A stretch of 64,000 nucleotides of DNA from Clostridiales bacterium (lineage in GTDB: Bacteria; Bacillota; Clostridia; Saccharofermentanales; Saccharofermentanaceae), in contig JAFZQI010000028.1 of the NCBI GenBank assembly GCA_017620475.1, positions 17,517 to 81,516 of the forward strand. Reading direction: 5' to 3'. Positions 44,915-54,113 of the stretch are shown one piece after another. The notes below the pieces were generated by a model. It did not search any database. It was not told the origin of the DNA and was given only the letters and a program-made list of their open reading frames with translations. Every line of letters begins with the position of its first letter. The stretch's first letter is position 1. Position numbers and translations under genes: made by a program.

Positions 44915-46510
44915 TTACTTTGTAAACTTCGAGATGAATTTCCACGCTTCTTCGCAGCTGTGGTGGCGGCATTCGTGGATCTGGTTGCTCACGCTCGCCA
45001 AAGCCGTTCTGCAGACACCGTCCTCACTGTCGTAGTAGTGAATGGTCAGATCAGCATCACGGGAGTCATCGTGCGCCACTTCTACGCGGTCGCCCGGAAC
45101 ACCCCAGATCGGATCCGCCCAGGAATCCTTGTCCTCGAACTTCACGTCCGAGAAATCAGCCTTCAAACGATTGACCTCCGCCAGGTACTTCACGCGTTCG
45201 AGCGAAGAATCCGCATGGAACGGAAGTTCCGGCAGATGCGACTTTTCGCCGCCCGAATAGAACACCGGAACCGGCACCGTCTTATTGATGTTCTCTTTGC
45301 ATGGCTTGCCGAAGAAAGTCGTGTATACCGGGAAGAGCGCGCTGCAGGGCATCATGCCGGCAAACACTTCCGGGAACTCCTGATAAAGATCCCAGGTCTT
45401 ACCGGACCCCATCGAAAAGCCCGTTGCATAGATGCGCTTCTCGTCAATGGCGTAGCGCTCCTTCAGTGCATCGATCACCTGCACGATCTCCGCCGCCGGC
45501 ACGAACTGATGATTCTCCACCGAGACAAAAAGGAATCCGTACTTGTGGCAGATCTCCCACCATCCGGCGACATAAGTCAGGTACATCGATGTGTCTCCGC
45601 CGCCATGACAGCCGAACACCAGCGGCACCGGTCCGTTGTCAAAGATACCGTTATTGTAGTAAGCAAAATACCCCACCTTGTGCTCCGGTGTTTTTTCGGG
45701 AAGGAAAGTATTATCCTCAGAGGTCTTCACCACAACGGATCCGACATCCTCGGTCATCCCCAGCGCCGCAAAATCCGGCTCGAGCTCAATCTTCCCGCAC
45801 CACATCTTGAATTTCCATACGAATGCATCGAAATCTTTCTCATACTCGGCAGCATCTTTGACGAGCAGGTTTTCGCATTCGGCAAAAGCACTGTTCACTT
45901 CCGCGCTGTTCCCCACACTCAGGATCGCGATGTCTTTACGAGCTACATCCGGAACGACGCTCAGGCCTTCCATGGAGCACATCGCCGGAGTGATCTCACC
46001 CGGGCCCCAGAGGTACTCGCCCTGGATGGTCGAAAGCAGATTCTTCGCCACGTAATCGGCAGAAGCTCCGAAACTGTAGATGTCTGTGCGGAAGATCGCC
46101 CCGCGCGCGAAGAATCCCTCGAATTTCTGTGTGAAGAAGTTGAAATTCTCGACGATGCCGTCCTTGTATGTAGGGATCATTTTGATCTCTTTAATCACTG
46201 CCTGATAAAAGCTCACATCCGCACCGGCCCAGCCGCCTTCGGCCTTCGGGTAAACAAAGATCACACTTCCGTCGACGCGCGCCGCAATCGATGCGAGCCC
46301 GCTGTCTTTAGCAAAAGCGATCTCTGCCTCGCGTTCCATTTTCTCTTCCTCGAACACCAGCAGCAGCGGCGCGCGGAATGAATAATTGTTGGTCTGCCCG
46401 TCCAGGTCATTCTCGGGCACAAAAACCTTCATGTAAAAAACGGAAAACTCGTTCTCCCAATACTTACCGCCGTTCACATCCATAACGGCCGGGCGTTCCA
46501 TCATCGGCAT
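44915..46510 (-). CDS. Two-lobed alpha/beta hydrolase (esterase or depolymerase-like)
   Basis: 531 residues. The C-terminal half has GCHGGGDTSMY, the nucleophile elbow GFSMGSG near residue 360, and a late SPE-to-His part, as in PHB depolymerase or feruloyl esterase-type proteins. The N-terminal half also has an elbow-like IYSFGASADY near 155, so the protein may contain two hydrolase lobes, the first degenerate. No signal peptide is seen. GGGAGG lies 8 bases before ATG 46510. It may act on esterified oligosaccharides along with the nearby glycosidases; this is inference from context. Confidence 0.75.
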   Translation of the reverse strand: MPMMERPAVMDVNGGKYWENEFSVFYMKVFVPENDLDGQTNNYSFRAPLLLVFEEEKMEREAEIAFAKDSGLASIAARVDGSVIFVYPKAEGGWAGADVSFYQAVIKEIKMIPTYKDGIVENFNFFTQKFEGFFARGAIFRTDIYSFGASADYVAKNLLSTIQGEYLWGPGEITPAMCSMEGLSVVPDVARKDIAILSVGNSAEVNSAFAECENLLVKDAAEYEKDFDAFVWKFKMWCGKIELEPDFAALGMTEDVGSVVVKTSEDNTFLPEKTPEHKVGYFAYYNNGIFDNGPVPLVFGCHGGGDTSMYLTYVAGWWEICHKYGFLFVSVENHQFVPAAEIVQVIDALKERYAIDEKRIYATGFSMGSGKTWDLYQEFPEVFAGMMPCSALFPVYTTFFGKPCKENINKTVPVPVFYSGGEKSHLPELPFHADSSLERVKYLAEVNRLKADFSDVKFEDKDSWADPIWGVPGDRVEVAHDDSRDADLTIHYYDSEDGVCRTALASVSNQIHECRHHSCEEAWKFISKFTK

Positions 46511-46632
46511 AATCTGATCCTCCCTTAGTTTCCGGTCCCCACTCCGAGACGCTTATGTAATTACTATACCATGATTCCCGCCATCTCTTGTAGGTTCGAA
46601 CTCAAGCATTAACCCCGACAACTTACAGCAAA

Positions 46633-46656
46633 AACGGGAGCCTTCCGACTCCCGCT
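46633..46656 (-). terminator. Terminator after the XRE regulator
   Basis: CGGGAG (46635-46640) pairs with CTCCCG (46649-46654) around an 8-nt loop, followed by TTTTTGC on the minus strand. Confidence 0.8.
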
Positions 46657-46661
46657 AAAAC

Positions 46662-47237
46662 TCACCCGAGGATCAGTTTCATGAGAATGAACACCGCAAG
46701 CGCCAGCGCCCCCGCGCCGATCGCGTAGAGCACTTTCTGGTACGGACGCTTCACCAGCTCCGCCGCCTTCTCTTCCTTATCCAGTTCTTTTCCCTCGGTA
46801 AAAGCAACGATCTCCTTGTACGTCTGGATGTCGTTTTTCTTCTTCAGGCCCTCGACGTGAAACGCCAGCACCATGATCGCTACCCAGCAAAGCCCGAAGA
46901 CCAGAATGCCCCACCACTTGAAAAACTTAACAAGCGGGTACGGGATCAATATCCCGATGATCAGTCCCACGGCAAAAATATTCGACCACATCCGGAACTC
47001 CCGTACCGATTCACTGCTGATTTCTTTTTTCATCTCGACAATATCTCCTTTGACCAGGTCGTCGAGGGTCATCTCAAAAAGCTCGCTCATCAGAAGCAAA
47101 CTCTTGATATCGGGATAACTCTTGTCGTTCTCCCAGGAACTCACGGTCTGTCTTGAAACATACATTTTCTCCGCGAAAAGTTCCTGGTTCCAGCCCTTGC
47201 TGCTTCTTAACTCCTTGATCCGCTTCCCGATTTCCAT
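46662..47237 (-). CDS. XRE-family HTH regulator with membrane helices
   Basis: 191 residues from ATG 47237 with GAGGGATAGGA upstream; a longer frame to 47300 is rejected. Residues 1-65 form a Cro/C1-type helix-turn-helix (KMYVSRQTVSSWENDKSYPD). Three hydrophobic helices follow: about 90-105, 108-128 and 165-188. Such HTH proteins with C-terminal membrane helices are common in Firmicutes and are thought to report membrane state to a nearby gene. The target here is not obvious; the small coiled-coil protein upstream is the nearest. Confidence 0.8.
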   Translation of the reverse strand: MEIGKRIKELRSSKGWNQELFAEKMYVSRQTVSSWENDKSYPDIKSLLLMSELFEMTLDDLVKGDIVEMKKEISSESVREFRMWSNIFAVGLIIGILIPYPLVKFFKWWGILVFGLCWVAIMVLAFHVEGLKKKNDIQTYKEIVAFTEGKELDKEEKAAELVKRPYQKVLYAIGAGALALAVFILMKLILG

Positions 47238-47373
47238 TCCTATCCCTCGAGCATGAAGATTTGCCGACCGGATCGTCCGCGGCCGGGACGTACCGTTCAC
47301 ACGTTCCGGCGCCGGCCATATCCGGGCACAAATCTATTAAACACTACTTAAAGGCAGTTTTCAAACCGTCACC

Positions 47374-47646
47374 TTATTGCTCCGAGGCTTCCTTCGCGGC
47401 TTTTCTTTCGGCGCGGGCTGCACGGCGGGCCTGTCTTCTTGCCTCGATATCCTCTCTTGCTTCCTGGCGCTTCTTCTCATCCTCATCCATCATCCGTTCC
47501 ACTTCCATCCAGGATTCCGATTTCTCGCCGGTGATCTCATAGTGGGCTTCAACGATTGCGTTCTTTACCGCCCACTTAATTACGAAGTAACCCGTCACCA
47601 AACAAAAAATTAAAGTTCCCATGCTGATTCCTAATTCTCTTAACAT
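47374..47646 (-). CDS. Small membrane protein with charged coiled-coil tail
   Basis: 90 residues. One helix at about 10-28 (LIFCLVTGYFVIKWAV), then a strongly charged Arg/Ala/Glu/Lys coiled coil to the end (MDEDEKKRQEAREDIEARRQ and onward). AGGAGG lies 7 bases before the ATG. No catalytic motif is seen, and no family is named with certainty. It is between the XRE regulator and the truncated phosphoesterase on the same strand, separated from the latter by a terminator. Confidence 0.65.
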   Translation of the reverse strand: MLRELGISMGTLIFCLVTGYFVIKWAVKNAIVEAHYEITGEKSESWMEVERMMDEDEKKRQEAREDIEARRQARRAARAERKAAKEASEQ

Positions 47647-47786
47647 TTTTCTGTCCTCCTAAGAATTTTCTTCGGCGTCTCTCCCTGACGATTCATTCCC
47701 GATCCGTTCGAGTTCCGCCCTACGTCTCGGATTATGCCTCCACCCCTTTCCGGCGTCTATCGAATGTCCTTTACATTCACAAAAAT

Positions 47787-47814
47787 AGCGGTGTAAAGAT
47801 GTCTTTACACCGCT
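47787..47814 (-). terminator. Terminator after the truncated phosphoesterase
   Basis: A perfect 13-bp inverted repeat (AGCGGTGTAAAGA and its complement) with a 2-nt loop, followed by ATTTTTG on the minus strand. Confidence 0.85.
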
Positions 47815-47819
47815 GCAAT

Positions 47820-48223
47820 TACTGGGTTTTCCTTCTATCACATGAAACATCCTTATATATTTATCCCCCTGGGGACGAGCCCAGATAGGTGAATAGTCCA
47901 CCGTCCGCCACGCGCTCAATCTCGCGGAGCCCGTCTTCAACGATATATCTGGCCGTATATGAATACCCGGACTCCAGCATCCCCCACCGGTAACTGACAT
48001 CATGATTTCCGTAGCAGAACAGTGCATCATATTTCCGGATAAACCGTGCGGCCTCATCTAAAGTCTTTCGGTAAAGCATCAGGTTATCCTGCTGATCCCA
48101 ATCATCGACCAGATCGCCGAGCAGCAACACCTGATCGTAAGGCACTTTCGAAAGGAGTTTCTCCGCTTCTTCAAACATTTGGGGCTTTAGGTGTACGTCC
48201 GGTACGACAAATACTTTCGACAA
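47820..48223 (-). pseudogene. Truncated metallophosphoesterase
   Basis: A TTG start at 48223 with AGGAGGGGG upstream opens MSKVFVVPDVHLK, and the frame has the metallophosphoesterase motifs PDVHLK, LLGDLVDDW and CYGNHD; it stops at 47861 after 120 codons, just past IVEDGLREIERVADG. The expected C-terminal metal ligands (a His and the GH-type motif) are missing. In the next frame the text DYSPIWARPQGDKY, which looks like a part of the same family nearer its C-terminus, directly follows, so an internal deletion with frameshift is the likely history. A terminator closes it. The remaining protein is probably inactive; it may be a functional mini-protein, but this is less likely. Confidence 0.6.
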
Positions 48224-48243
48224 GGTTTCCCCCTCCTATCATA

Positions 48244-49632
48244 TTATCTGTATTTTCTTTCCGGATGAGCCTCGTAGTAAGCTTTTTTACTGCCGTACAT
48301 TCTCTCGTCAGCCACACGCATTGCCGTACGGATATCTTCATCACCGGATACGATAAACGTTCCGATCGCAAAGTGTACATTCTTTTCGACCGCCTTAGTC
48401 TCCACGTCACGAAGGCAGAATTGGAGTTTGGCTTCATTGGTATCCGGAGAAATGATCATGAATTCATCGCCTCCTGCCCGGTACACTTCCGCACCCGGAA
48501 AAGCATCGCGCAAGATCGTCGCCGCGCGTCTGAGAAGATTATCTCCTTTATCGTGGCCGTTTTCATCATTGACCCGTTTCAATCCATTAAGATCCGCGAA
48601 AATCACCGAATACGGTTTGACGATTTGGATTTTTCCTTTGATCACATCGCTGATGGTATTATTCATCGCATTACGGTTCTTCACACCGGTCAGCATATCC
48701 ATCGTACTCATCAGTTCCAGTCTCTGCAGGAGCTGATAGTTGGCGATCTCCGAAGCGATGAAGAAGGTAGTCAGTTCGAGCGTTTCCTTGATCTTCACCG
48801 TATTGTCCACGTTGAAATTGATGGACCACATATAGCCGAGTGTCACATCGTTATGGTTGAGCGGGAACAGTACGATATTTCTCACCGAAGCCTTGGTCAG
48901 GGACTTGTGCCACACGGGATTTACTGCCTTGAGCCAGTCCATATCGTGCTGATCTTTCAGGATCAGGCAGGTGCTGTCTCCAAGCGTCGCGTTCCACGTT
49001 CTCGTGATATCGAAAAACTTCTCATCCAGATAGGAATCCATCGGAAGAAGACCGCTCCCGGGTTCGATCGATTCCGCCAAAGTCTTACAGGTACAGTTCT
49101 CATTATCCGTGAGCAGGATACAGCAGTAATCCGACTCGCAGATCTGCCGGATATCCTCTACCACTTCGTGAAAAGTATCGTGAATATCTCCGGAGGCACG
49201 AAGCTTGATACAGGTCTGAAGCACCGCCGATGAAGTATCTGCCGAAAGGCTGGCACGCTGTTCTGAATCCGCATGTGGCGTCACCTCATAGGAATAGATA
49301 CAGTATCCCGTGTTCTCTTTGTCCGATTCCAAAGGAAGCAGGAACATATTCAGCCACAGCCCCATCTGCGGAAGCTCGACATACGTATGCAGCGGCTGTC
49401 CGAGGATCGCGCAGCGGTAACAGAAATCTTCGAAGTTGCGGTTCTGCGGGAAATACTCTTCGTACGGAGAATCCGGAACGAAGGGGCGGTGCATCACATT
49501 GAACATATCGTCACAGTGGGCTTTATTTCCCGCAGCGATGCGGATATTCCCGTAATGATCGTCCGGGAGCTTATCGACCGACATGATGCAGGTCTTATTC
49601 ATATATCCGGAAAGAAGTCGTTCAAAATCCAT
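48244..49632 (-). CDS. GAF-like/GGDEF diguanylate cyclase
   Basis: 462 residues. An N-terminal PAS-like region (about 1-130), a GAF-like region (about 140-300) and a C-terminal GGDEF domain with the active motif AGGDEF near 389. The catalytic residues needed to make c-di-GMP from GTP are intact; no RxxD inhibitory site was clearly seen. No membrane helix is present, so it acts in the cytoplasm. GGGGATACGGG lies upstream of ATG 49632. It precedes the phosphoesterase remnant by 20 bp in the same transcript. Confidence 0.85.
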   Translation of the reverse strand: MDFERLLSGYMNKTCIMSVDKLPDDHYGNIRIAAGNKAHCDDMFNVMHRPFVPDSPYEEYFPQNRNFEDFCYRCAILGQPLHTYVELPQMGLWLNMFLLPLESDKENTGYCIYSYEVTPHADSEQRASLSADTSSAVLQTCIKLRASGDIHDTFHEVVEDIRQICESDYCCILLTDNENCTCKTLAESIEPGSGLLPMDSYLDEKFFDITRTWNATLGDSTCLILKDQHDMDWLKAVNPVWHKSLTKASVRNIVLFPLNHNDVTLGYMWSINFNVDNTVKIKETLELTTFFIASEIANYQLLQRLELMSTMDMLTGVKNRNAMNNTISDVIKGKIQIVKPYSVIFADLNGLKRVNDENGHDKGDNLLRRAATILRDAFPGAEVYRAGGDEFMIISPDTNEAKLQFCLRDVETKAVEKNVHFAIGTFIVSGDEDIRTAMRVADERMYGSKKAYYEAHPERKYR

Positions 49633-49724
49633 TACCCGTATCCCCTTTCAAAAACCGTCTCATACGGCAGCGCGTCCCGCACATCTTCCTCGTGCGGAAA
49701 ACTTTCGTGTGTGGGTTCATTATA

Positions 49725-50915
49725 TCATCTGCCCTGTGGCAAAAGAAGAACCATCGTCTCGATATGTCCGGTGAGCGGCATCATGTCCAGAGGGACCGCA
49801 TACTTCGGAGCATAGCCGTGTTTCGTAAAGATCCGCAGGTCCCGCGCCAGCGTCACCGGGTCGCAGGAGACATAGACGATCCTTTTCGGGCCAAGTGCCT
49901 CGCACGCGCGGATAAATTCCTCCGTCGTTCCGGCTCTCGGCGGGTCGAGAAAGACCACATCGTACTTCTCTCCGCGGGACGCGGCGTCCATCATGTATTC
50001 GGTAGCATCCGCCGCGACAAACTTTGCTTTTCCTTCATTCACCCGGGCATTTTCCCTGGCATCTGAAACCGCAGCGCGGTTTACTTCCACACCGGTAAGT
50101 AAGATCCCGCGGCCCGCTTCCGAAGTTTCAGTGCATTTCGATCCGTCGCCAAAAGAATGTGCAGATGCCGCCGCACAAAGCCCGATCGTCCCGATTCCGC
50201 AGTAGGCGTCCAGCACCTTGTCTCCATCATGAAGATCGGCCGCTTCAATCGCCAGTGCATAGAGTTTCTCCGTTTGATCATGATTGATCTGGAAGAAGGA
50301 TTCCGGCGAGATCTTGAACCGCACGCCGCACAGTTCATCCCAGATGAATCCTCTTCCGAATTCGTTAATGGTTTTTCCTCCAAGGATCATGGAGTCGGTG
50401 CGGGTATTAACATTGATCAGCACCGTCTTCACCGACGGGTGCTTTTCGAGCAGGTTCTTGATAAACGCTTTCTTTCCGGGAAGAACGGGGGACACGAGGA
50501 CCAGCACCACCATCACTTCGCCGGTGGCCATACCTTTTCTAACCAGCACACGCCGCAGAAGGCCACGCTTTGTTCGCTCATCATACGCCTGGATCTTGAA
50601 CGATTCCGCGAGGCTTCGGATGGTCTTCTGGATCTTCTGGCACTCCTGATCTTCGAGAAGGCAGTTATCGTTTTCGATAATTCGGTGAGACCCTTCCGCA
50701 TATCGTCCGGCAAGGACACGCTTGCCGTCAAACCCATAGGCCCAGTGCACCTTGTTCCTGTAAAAGCAGCATGGATCCGCGCCGACGATCGGGTGCACCC
50801 GGCAAAGAGAAGAAAGAAGGTCTCTGACCTTCTTCTCCTTGGTTTTCAGCTGTTGCGGATAATCAAGACCCGCATATTCGCAGCCGCCGCATTTTTTAAA
50901 GACAGGGCAATCCAT
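49725..50915 (-). CDS. rlmD: RlmD/RumA-type 23S rRNA (uracil-5-)-methyltransferase
   Basis: 396 residues. It lacks most of an N-terminal TRAM domain but begins with a cysteine set (CPVFKKCGGCEY) for a 4Fe-4S cluster. The methylase core shows DAYCGIGTIGL, DPPRAG, SCDPVTLARDL and the ending MMPLTGHIETMVLL. It adds a 5-methyl group to a uracil in 23S rRNA using AdoMet; in Bacillota a single RlmCD may do both U747 and U1939, so the exact site is not fixed. It lies between the two GGDEF genes, 9 bp after the LacI-GGDEF gene. Confidence 0.9.
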   Translation of the reverse strand: MDCPVFKKCGGCEYAGLDYPQQLKTKEKKVRDLLSSLCRVHPIVGADPCCFYRNKVHWAYGFDGKRVLAGRYAEGSHRIIENDNCLLEDQECQKIQKTIRSLAESFKIQAYDERTKRGLLRRVLVRKGMATGEVMVVLVLVSPVLPGKKAFIKNLLEKHPSVKTVLINVNTRTDSMILGGKTINEFGRGFIWDELCGVRFKISPESFFQINHDQTEKLYALAIEAADLHDGDKVLDAYCGIGTIGLCAAASAHSFGDGSKCTETSEAGRGILLTGVEVNRAAVSDARENARVNEGKAKFVAADATEYMMDAASRGEKYDVVFLDPPRAGTTEEFIRACEALGPKRIVYVSCDPVTLARDLRIFTKHGYAPKYAVPLDMMPLTGHIETMVLLLPQGR

Positions 50916-50923
50916 GTGTGTGA

Positions 50924-52828
50924 TTATTCCTTCTTTTCCTCGTGTACTTTCTTCTTCATATCATACATCGCAGCATCGGCGATCTGGAAGTACTCGTCTA
51001 ACCCGACATTGGCTTTCGGATCCATAAGAACGGATCCGACGCTGACACTTAACGGGAACGGGATCATGAGCGCCTTGGCTTCCGCTTCGACTGTGGAAAT
51101 GATCTGGCGTTTGAGGATCGATCCGTCATCGACAAAGACATTCTCTCCGATGATAACGAATTCATCTCCTCCATAACGGATGCCGTACCAGTTTTCCGGC
51201 AGGGATTCCCTGATCGCCTTCGCCACCAGCCGGATCGCCAGGTCTCCCTGCAAATGTCCGTAACGGTCATTGATCATCTTCATCTTATTGATGTCCACGA
51301 CCATCATGAGGGCTTTACTGCCTTTCTCCTTGATTTCTTCAAGGAGCGGGATGCCCTTGGTCACATACCCTTTCCGGTTATAAAGTCCGGACAGTTCATC
51401 AACGATCGACATCTCATGAAGTCTCTTGTTCATGTTCTCCATGATGATATTTTCACGGCACCGCATCAGACCGGTATGAAGATGACGTATCCAGGAATAG
51501 AGGAAGAAAGTTTCCAGAACCTCCGGACGGTTCTTAAATACCACATAACCGAGATTGGCACTTTGGCTGTGCATCGGTGCAATGTAATAGATATTGCCTT
51601 TCTCGGAAGGATCCGAGAATACCGGGAAGATGTACGATGTCTTGATTTTCTGATACGGCATGGATTTGCCGCCTCTTTCCGCATAGAGGACATGCATCTG
51701 CTCGCCATACCCGAGGCACCTGGGTTCCGTATCATGGAAGATCGACTGGACGAAGCTATCGTCCAGGCAGATGCAGAACGTATCCCCTTCGTAATTGGTC
51801 GGACTTTCTTTGAAGAATTTCTGAAGCCCGTCGTGGATATCCTCCATCGTCAATCTTCCCGTCATGGAATCATCCAGTCCGGTAAGATGCCAGTCGAAAA
51901 GCGTACGTTCGATCGGGACATTATACACTTTATTGACCGACGCCATCTGGATCTTTCTGGTTTCTTCCGAAACCTCACATCCGCAGCTTTCTCTCGGGAT
52001 CATCCGGGACGGGCGGAAGGTTGTTCCCCTCTTCTCCCCGCCATCGATCAGATCAAGAAGATGCTTCATTCCTTCATAGCCGACCTCTGTCCAGCCACGG
52101 TCTATGGTGGTCAGCGACGGCATGAAAATCTTCGTGGAATTGATGTTATCGAATCCGGTCACCAGCACGTCATCCGGCATCGTGTATCCCATATTCGCCA
52201 GCGCCGTGATCGCTCCCAGCGCCATCACATCATTTGCGCACACGAATACATCCGGAAGCGCGTGGTCTTTCATCCATTCGGGGATCCTCTGCTGGATCGT
52301 ATAGTAGCTCCATTCGCCATAGACCACATCGTCTTCGGAAAGGGAAAGTCCGTGTTCTTTGAGCGCGTCTTCCAGCGCCCTTTTCCGTTCCATATTCTCC
52401 GCGTTATCCCGGATACCGGAAACATACGCGATCCTTTTCGCACCGTGATCTTCGATTAGGTGCTTCGCCAGTTCATACATGCCGCTGTAGTTTTCGGTAC
52501 AGATGCAATCGATCCCCTCGACCTGATATTCTAGGCACACCGCAGGTATCCCTTTCTTTAAGATCCTTTCCCGCAGGATATCCAATTCCCCGGCATTCGT
52601 CAGGGTATTTCCCATAAGAAGGACCCCTTCATAATCTGACAGATCCGCCAGATTCAGGATGTTGAACTCTCCCTGCATATTGTCATCCAAGCGCCCGTAG
52701 GAGGTGTACTCCACGAAGAAATAGATATCGTAATCATATTCTTCGGCACAGCGCTTGATGCCTTTGAGTGCGGTAAGGAGAAATTCGTCACTCCATCCGT
52801 TAGCAAACGCAGCGATTTTCTTTTTCAT
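50924..52828 (-). CDS. LacI-like sensor domain fused to GGDEF diguanylate cyclase
   Basis: 634 residues. Residues 1-285 form a periplasmic-binding/LacI-type fold (IAAFANGWSDEF, KRIAYVSGIRDNAENMERKRAL split at KRIAYVSG, DVFVCANDVMALGAI, VLVTGFDN, SLTTIDRG) but without the DNA-binding headpiece. A linking region follows, then a GGDEF domain with YGGDEF near 558 and the ending SVGSVLM. It should therefore be a cytoplasmic enzyme that makes c-di-GMP in response to a sugar-like ligand. AGAGGG precedes the ATG, and a palindrome (52856-52874) lies upstream. Confidence 0.85.
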   Translation of the reverse strand: MKKKIAAFANGWSDEFLLTALKGIKRCAEEYDYDIYFFVEYTSYGRLDDNMQGEFNILNLADLSDYEGVLLMGNTLTNAGELDILRERILKKGIPAVCLEYQVEGIDCICTENYSGMYELAKHLIEDHGAKRIAYVSGIRDNAENMERKRALEDALKEHGLSLSEDDVVYGEWSYYTIQQRIPEWMKDHALPDVFVCANDVMALGAITALANMGYTMPDDVLVTGFDNINSTKIFMPSLTTIDRGWTEVGYEGMKHLLDLIDGGEKRGTTFRPSRMIPRESCGCEVSEETRKIQMASVNKVYNVPIERTLFDWHLTGLDDSMTGRLTMEDIHDGLQKFFKESPTNYEGDTFCICLDDSFVQSIFHDTEPRCLGYGEQMHVLYAERGGKSMPYQKIKTSYIFPVFSDPSEKGNIYYIAPMHSQSANLGYVVFKNRPEVLETFFLYSWIRHLHTGLMRCRENIIMENMNKRLHEMSIVDELSGLYNRKGYVTKGIPLLEEIKEKGSKALMMVVDINKMKMINDRYGHLQGDLAIRLVAKAIRESLPENWYGIRYGGDEFVIIGENVFVDDGSILKRQIISTVEAEAKALMIPFPLSVSVGSVLMDPKANVGLDEYFQIADAAMYDMKKKVHEEKKE

Positions 52829-52855
52829 AGTCTTCCCTCTGTCTTGTGATTCACA

Positions 52856-52874
52856 TGCGTGAAAACATCACGCA
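52856..52874. promoter_or_regulatory. Palindrome upstream of the LacI-GGDEF gene
   Basis: TGCGTGA, AAACA, TCACGCA: perfect 7-bp arms, about 28 bp before the start. It could be an operator or a short RNA hairpin; no T run follows. Confidence 0.45.
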
Positions 52875-52946
52875 GCCGTATCTCCATGTTTCATACTATA
52901 TTCTAAAATCGAGTAGCGTAAGGGGTTTAAGAAAACAAACTGTAAA

Positions 52947-53582
52947 TTATTCCGAAAGTTTTGCCGAGGAGGTGCCGATGTATGTGATCTCTGCTTTTCC
53001 GGAAGTCGTATCATTGATCAGTGCAATGAGCGCATCCTTTTCATCTTTGCTGCAGAAAACCGGGACGGCCGGCCGGTCTTCATAAATCACTTCTCCCGTG
53101 ACGAAGCCTCTCTTTTTGGCTGCATACTGAAACTTCTCAGACAGAGAATAATCCAGTTTCACCATATACTGTTCCAGCATCTGCATACTGCAGACTTCTG
53201 CCGCCTCGATCCCTTGAGATGCGGCCGTCGAATAGGCGCGGGTCAATCCGCCCGTTCCCAGAAGGATGCCGCCGAAGTATCGTGTCACGACACAGACCAC
53301 ATCCTCCAATTCCCGGTGAAGGATCACATCCAGCACAGGCATGCCCGCCGTTCCCGAGGGCTCGCCGTCATCACTGTATCTTTGTTCAAGGGGAACATCT
53401 CCCGCGCGGTATGCATACACATGGTGTCTGGCATCGGGAAACTCTTTCTTGATAGAACGAATAAAGTCCGTCGCTTCCTCGCCGGATGCACAAGGAGAGA
53501 CATCGGCGATAAAGACGGACTTCTTTACTTCATATTCGATCCGGGCCCGCTTGCTTACCGTTTTCCAGCTTTGGCGGCTCAA
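52947..53582 (-). CDS. yigZ: YigZ (IMPACT family) protein
   Basis: 211 residues. The first domain has the IMPACT signature: DARHHVYAYR, SDDGEPSGTAGMPVL (split at SDDGEPSG) and RYFGGILLGTGGL; the C-terminal part is the YigZ-type second domain. The start is a TTG at 53582 with AAGGAG 10 bases upstream inside the end of the Nudix gene, since no other start lies near. The family is linked to translation and nucleic-acid binding but its role is unsettled. It is co-transcribed with the Nudix-like gene. Confidence 0.85.
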   Translation of the reverse strand: MSRQSWKTVSKRARIEYEVKKSVFIADVSPCASGEEATDFIRSIKKEFPDARHHVYAYRAGDVPLEQRYSDDGEPSGTAGMPVLDVILHRELEDVVCVVTRYFGGILLGTGGLTRAYSTAASQGIEAAEVCSMQMLEQYMVKLDYSLSEKFQYAAKKRGFVTGEVIYEDRPAVPVFCSKDEKDALIALINDTTSGKAEITYIGTSSAKLSE

Positions 53583-53583
53583 A

Positions 53584-53997
53584 TCAGACCATCTCCTTAT
53601 ATCTCTGATAGGCCATCATGAGAAGTGAACGGTCCTGGCTGTATGTTACTTTCTGGAGGGCTTCCTCAACCGGGAAGAATTCACCTTCCGAGAAATTCTG
53701 TTCGGGGTTCGGTGTCACTTGATCGTTTTCCGCCCGCATGACATACCACACGATCTTATTACATACCGGTCTCTGGCGGGTGATGGAATAGAACTCATAA
53801 TTCGTCCGCCCCACCGGGAAAAGCACTTTCGCCTCGACTCCCGCTTCATAGGAGACTCTCTGCAGCGCCACATCCTCCGGTTTTTCCACCGTGCGGATCA
53901 CTCCCTTGGGGAAACACCATTCTGCCTTTTCATTTCGAAGCAGCAGCACGGAATCTCCATAGAAAACAATTCCACCTGCACAATTACGTTCCAGCAT
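53584..53997 (-). CDS. Nudix-fold protein with degenerate Nudix box
   Basis: 137 residues. The fold and Nudix box position are clear: GVIRTVEKPEDVALQRVSYEAGV fits G-x5-E-x7-RE-U-x-EE-x-G-U (G-VIRTV-E, then KPEDVAL), but the RE pair is replaced by QR and the first E of EE by Y, so most metal-binding residues are lost. The protein may thus bind a nucleotide or act as a regulator rather than a hydrolase. GGGGGG lies 8 bases upstream of ATG 53997. It is two bases upstream of the YigZ start. Confidence 0.75.
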   Translation of the reverse strand: MLERNCAGGIVFYGDSVLLLRNEKAEWCFPKGVIRTVEKPEDVALQRVSYEAGVEAKVLFPVGRTNYEFYSITRQRPVCNKIVWYVMRAENDQVTPNPEQNFSEGEFFPVEEALQKVTYSQDRSLLMMAYQRYKEMV

Positions 53998-54033
53998 CGG
54001 TCGATCCCCCCGCTTCTTTGTCTGATTTTCTTT

Positions 54034-54063
54034 ATTTTATCATTACCTCTCTTCAGTTGACAA
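54034..54063 (-). promoter_or_regulatory. Promoter of the Nudix-YigZ operon
   Basis: TTGTCA (54063-54058), an 18-bp spacer and TAAAAT (54039-54034). Confidence 0.55.
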
Positions 54064-54113
54064 TGATACCCGACCAACGATTTGACGCGCAAAACATTGG
54101 TTTTCATCGATTC

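Noticed and set aside
46583..46608. GGTTCGAACTC as the T-arm of a tRNA
   Set aside because: Flanking bases do not form a T-stem, acceptor stem or anticodon arm.
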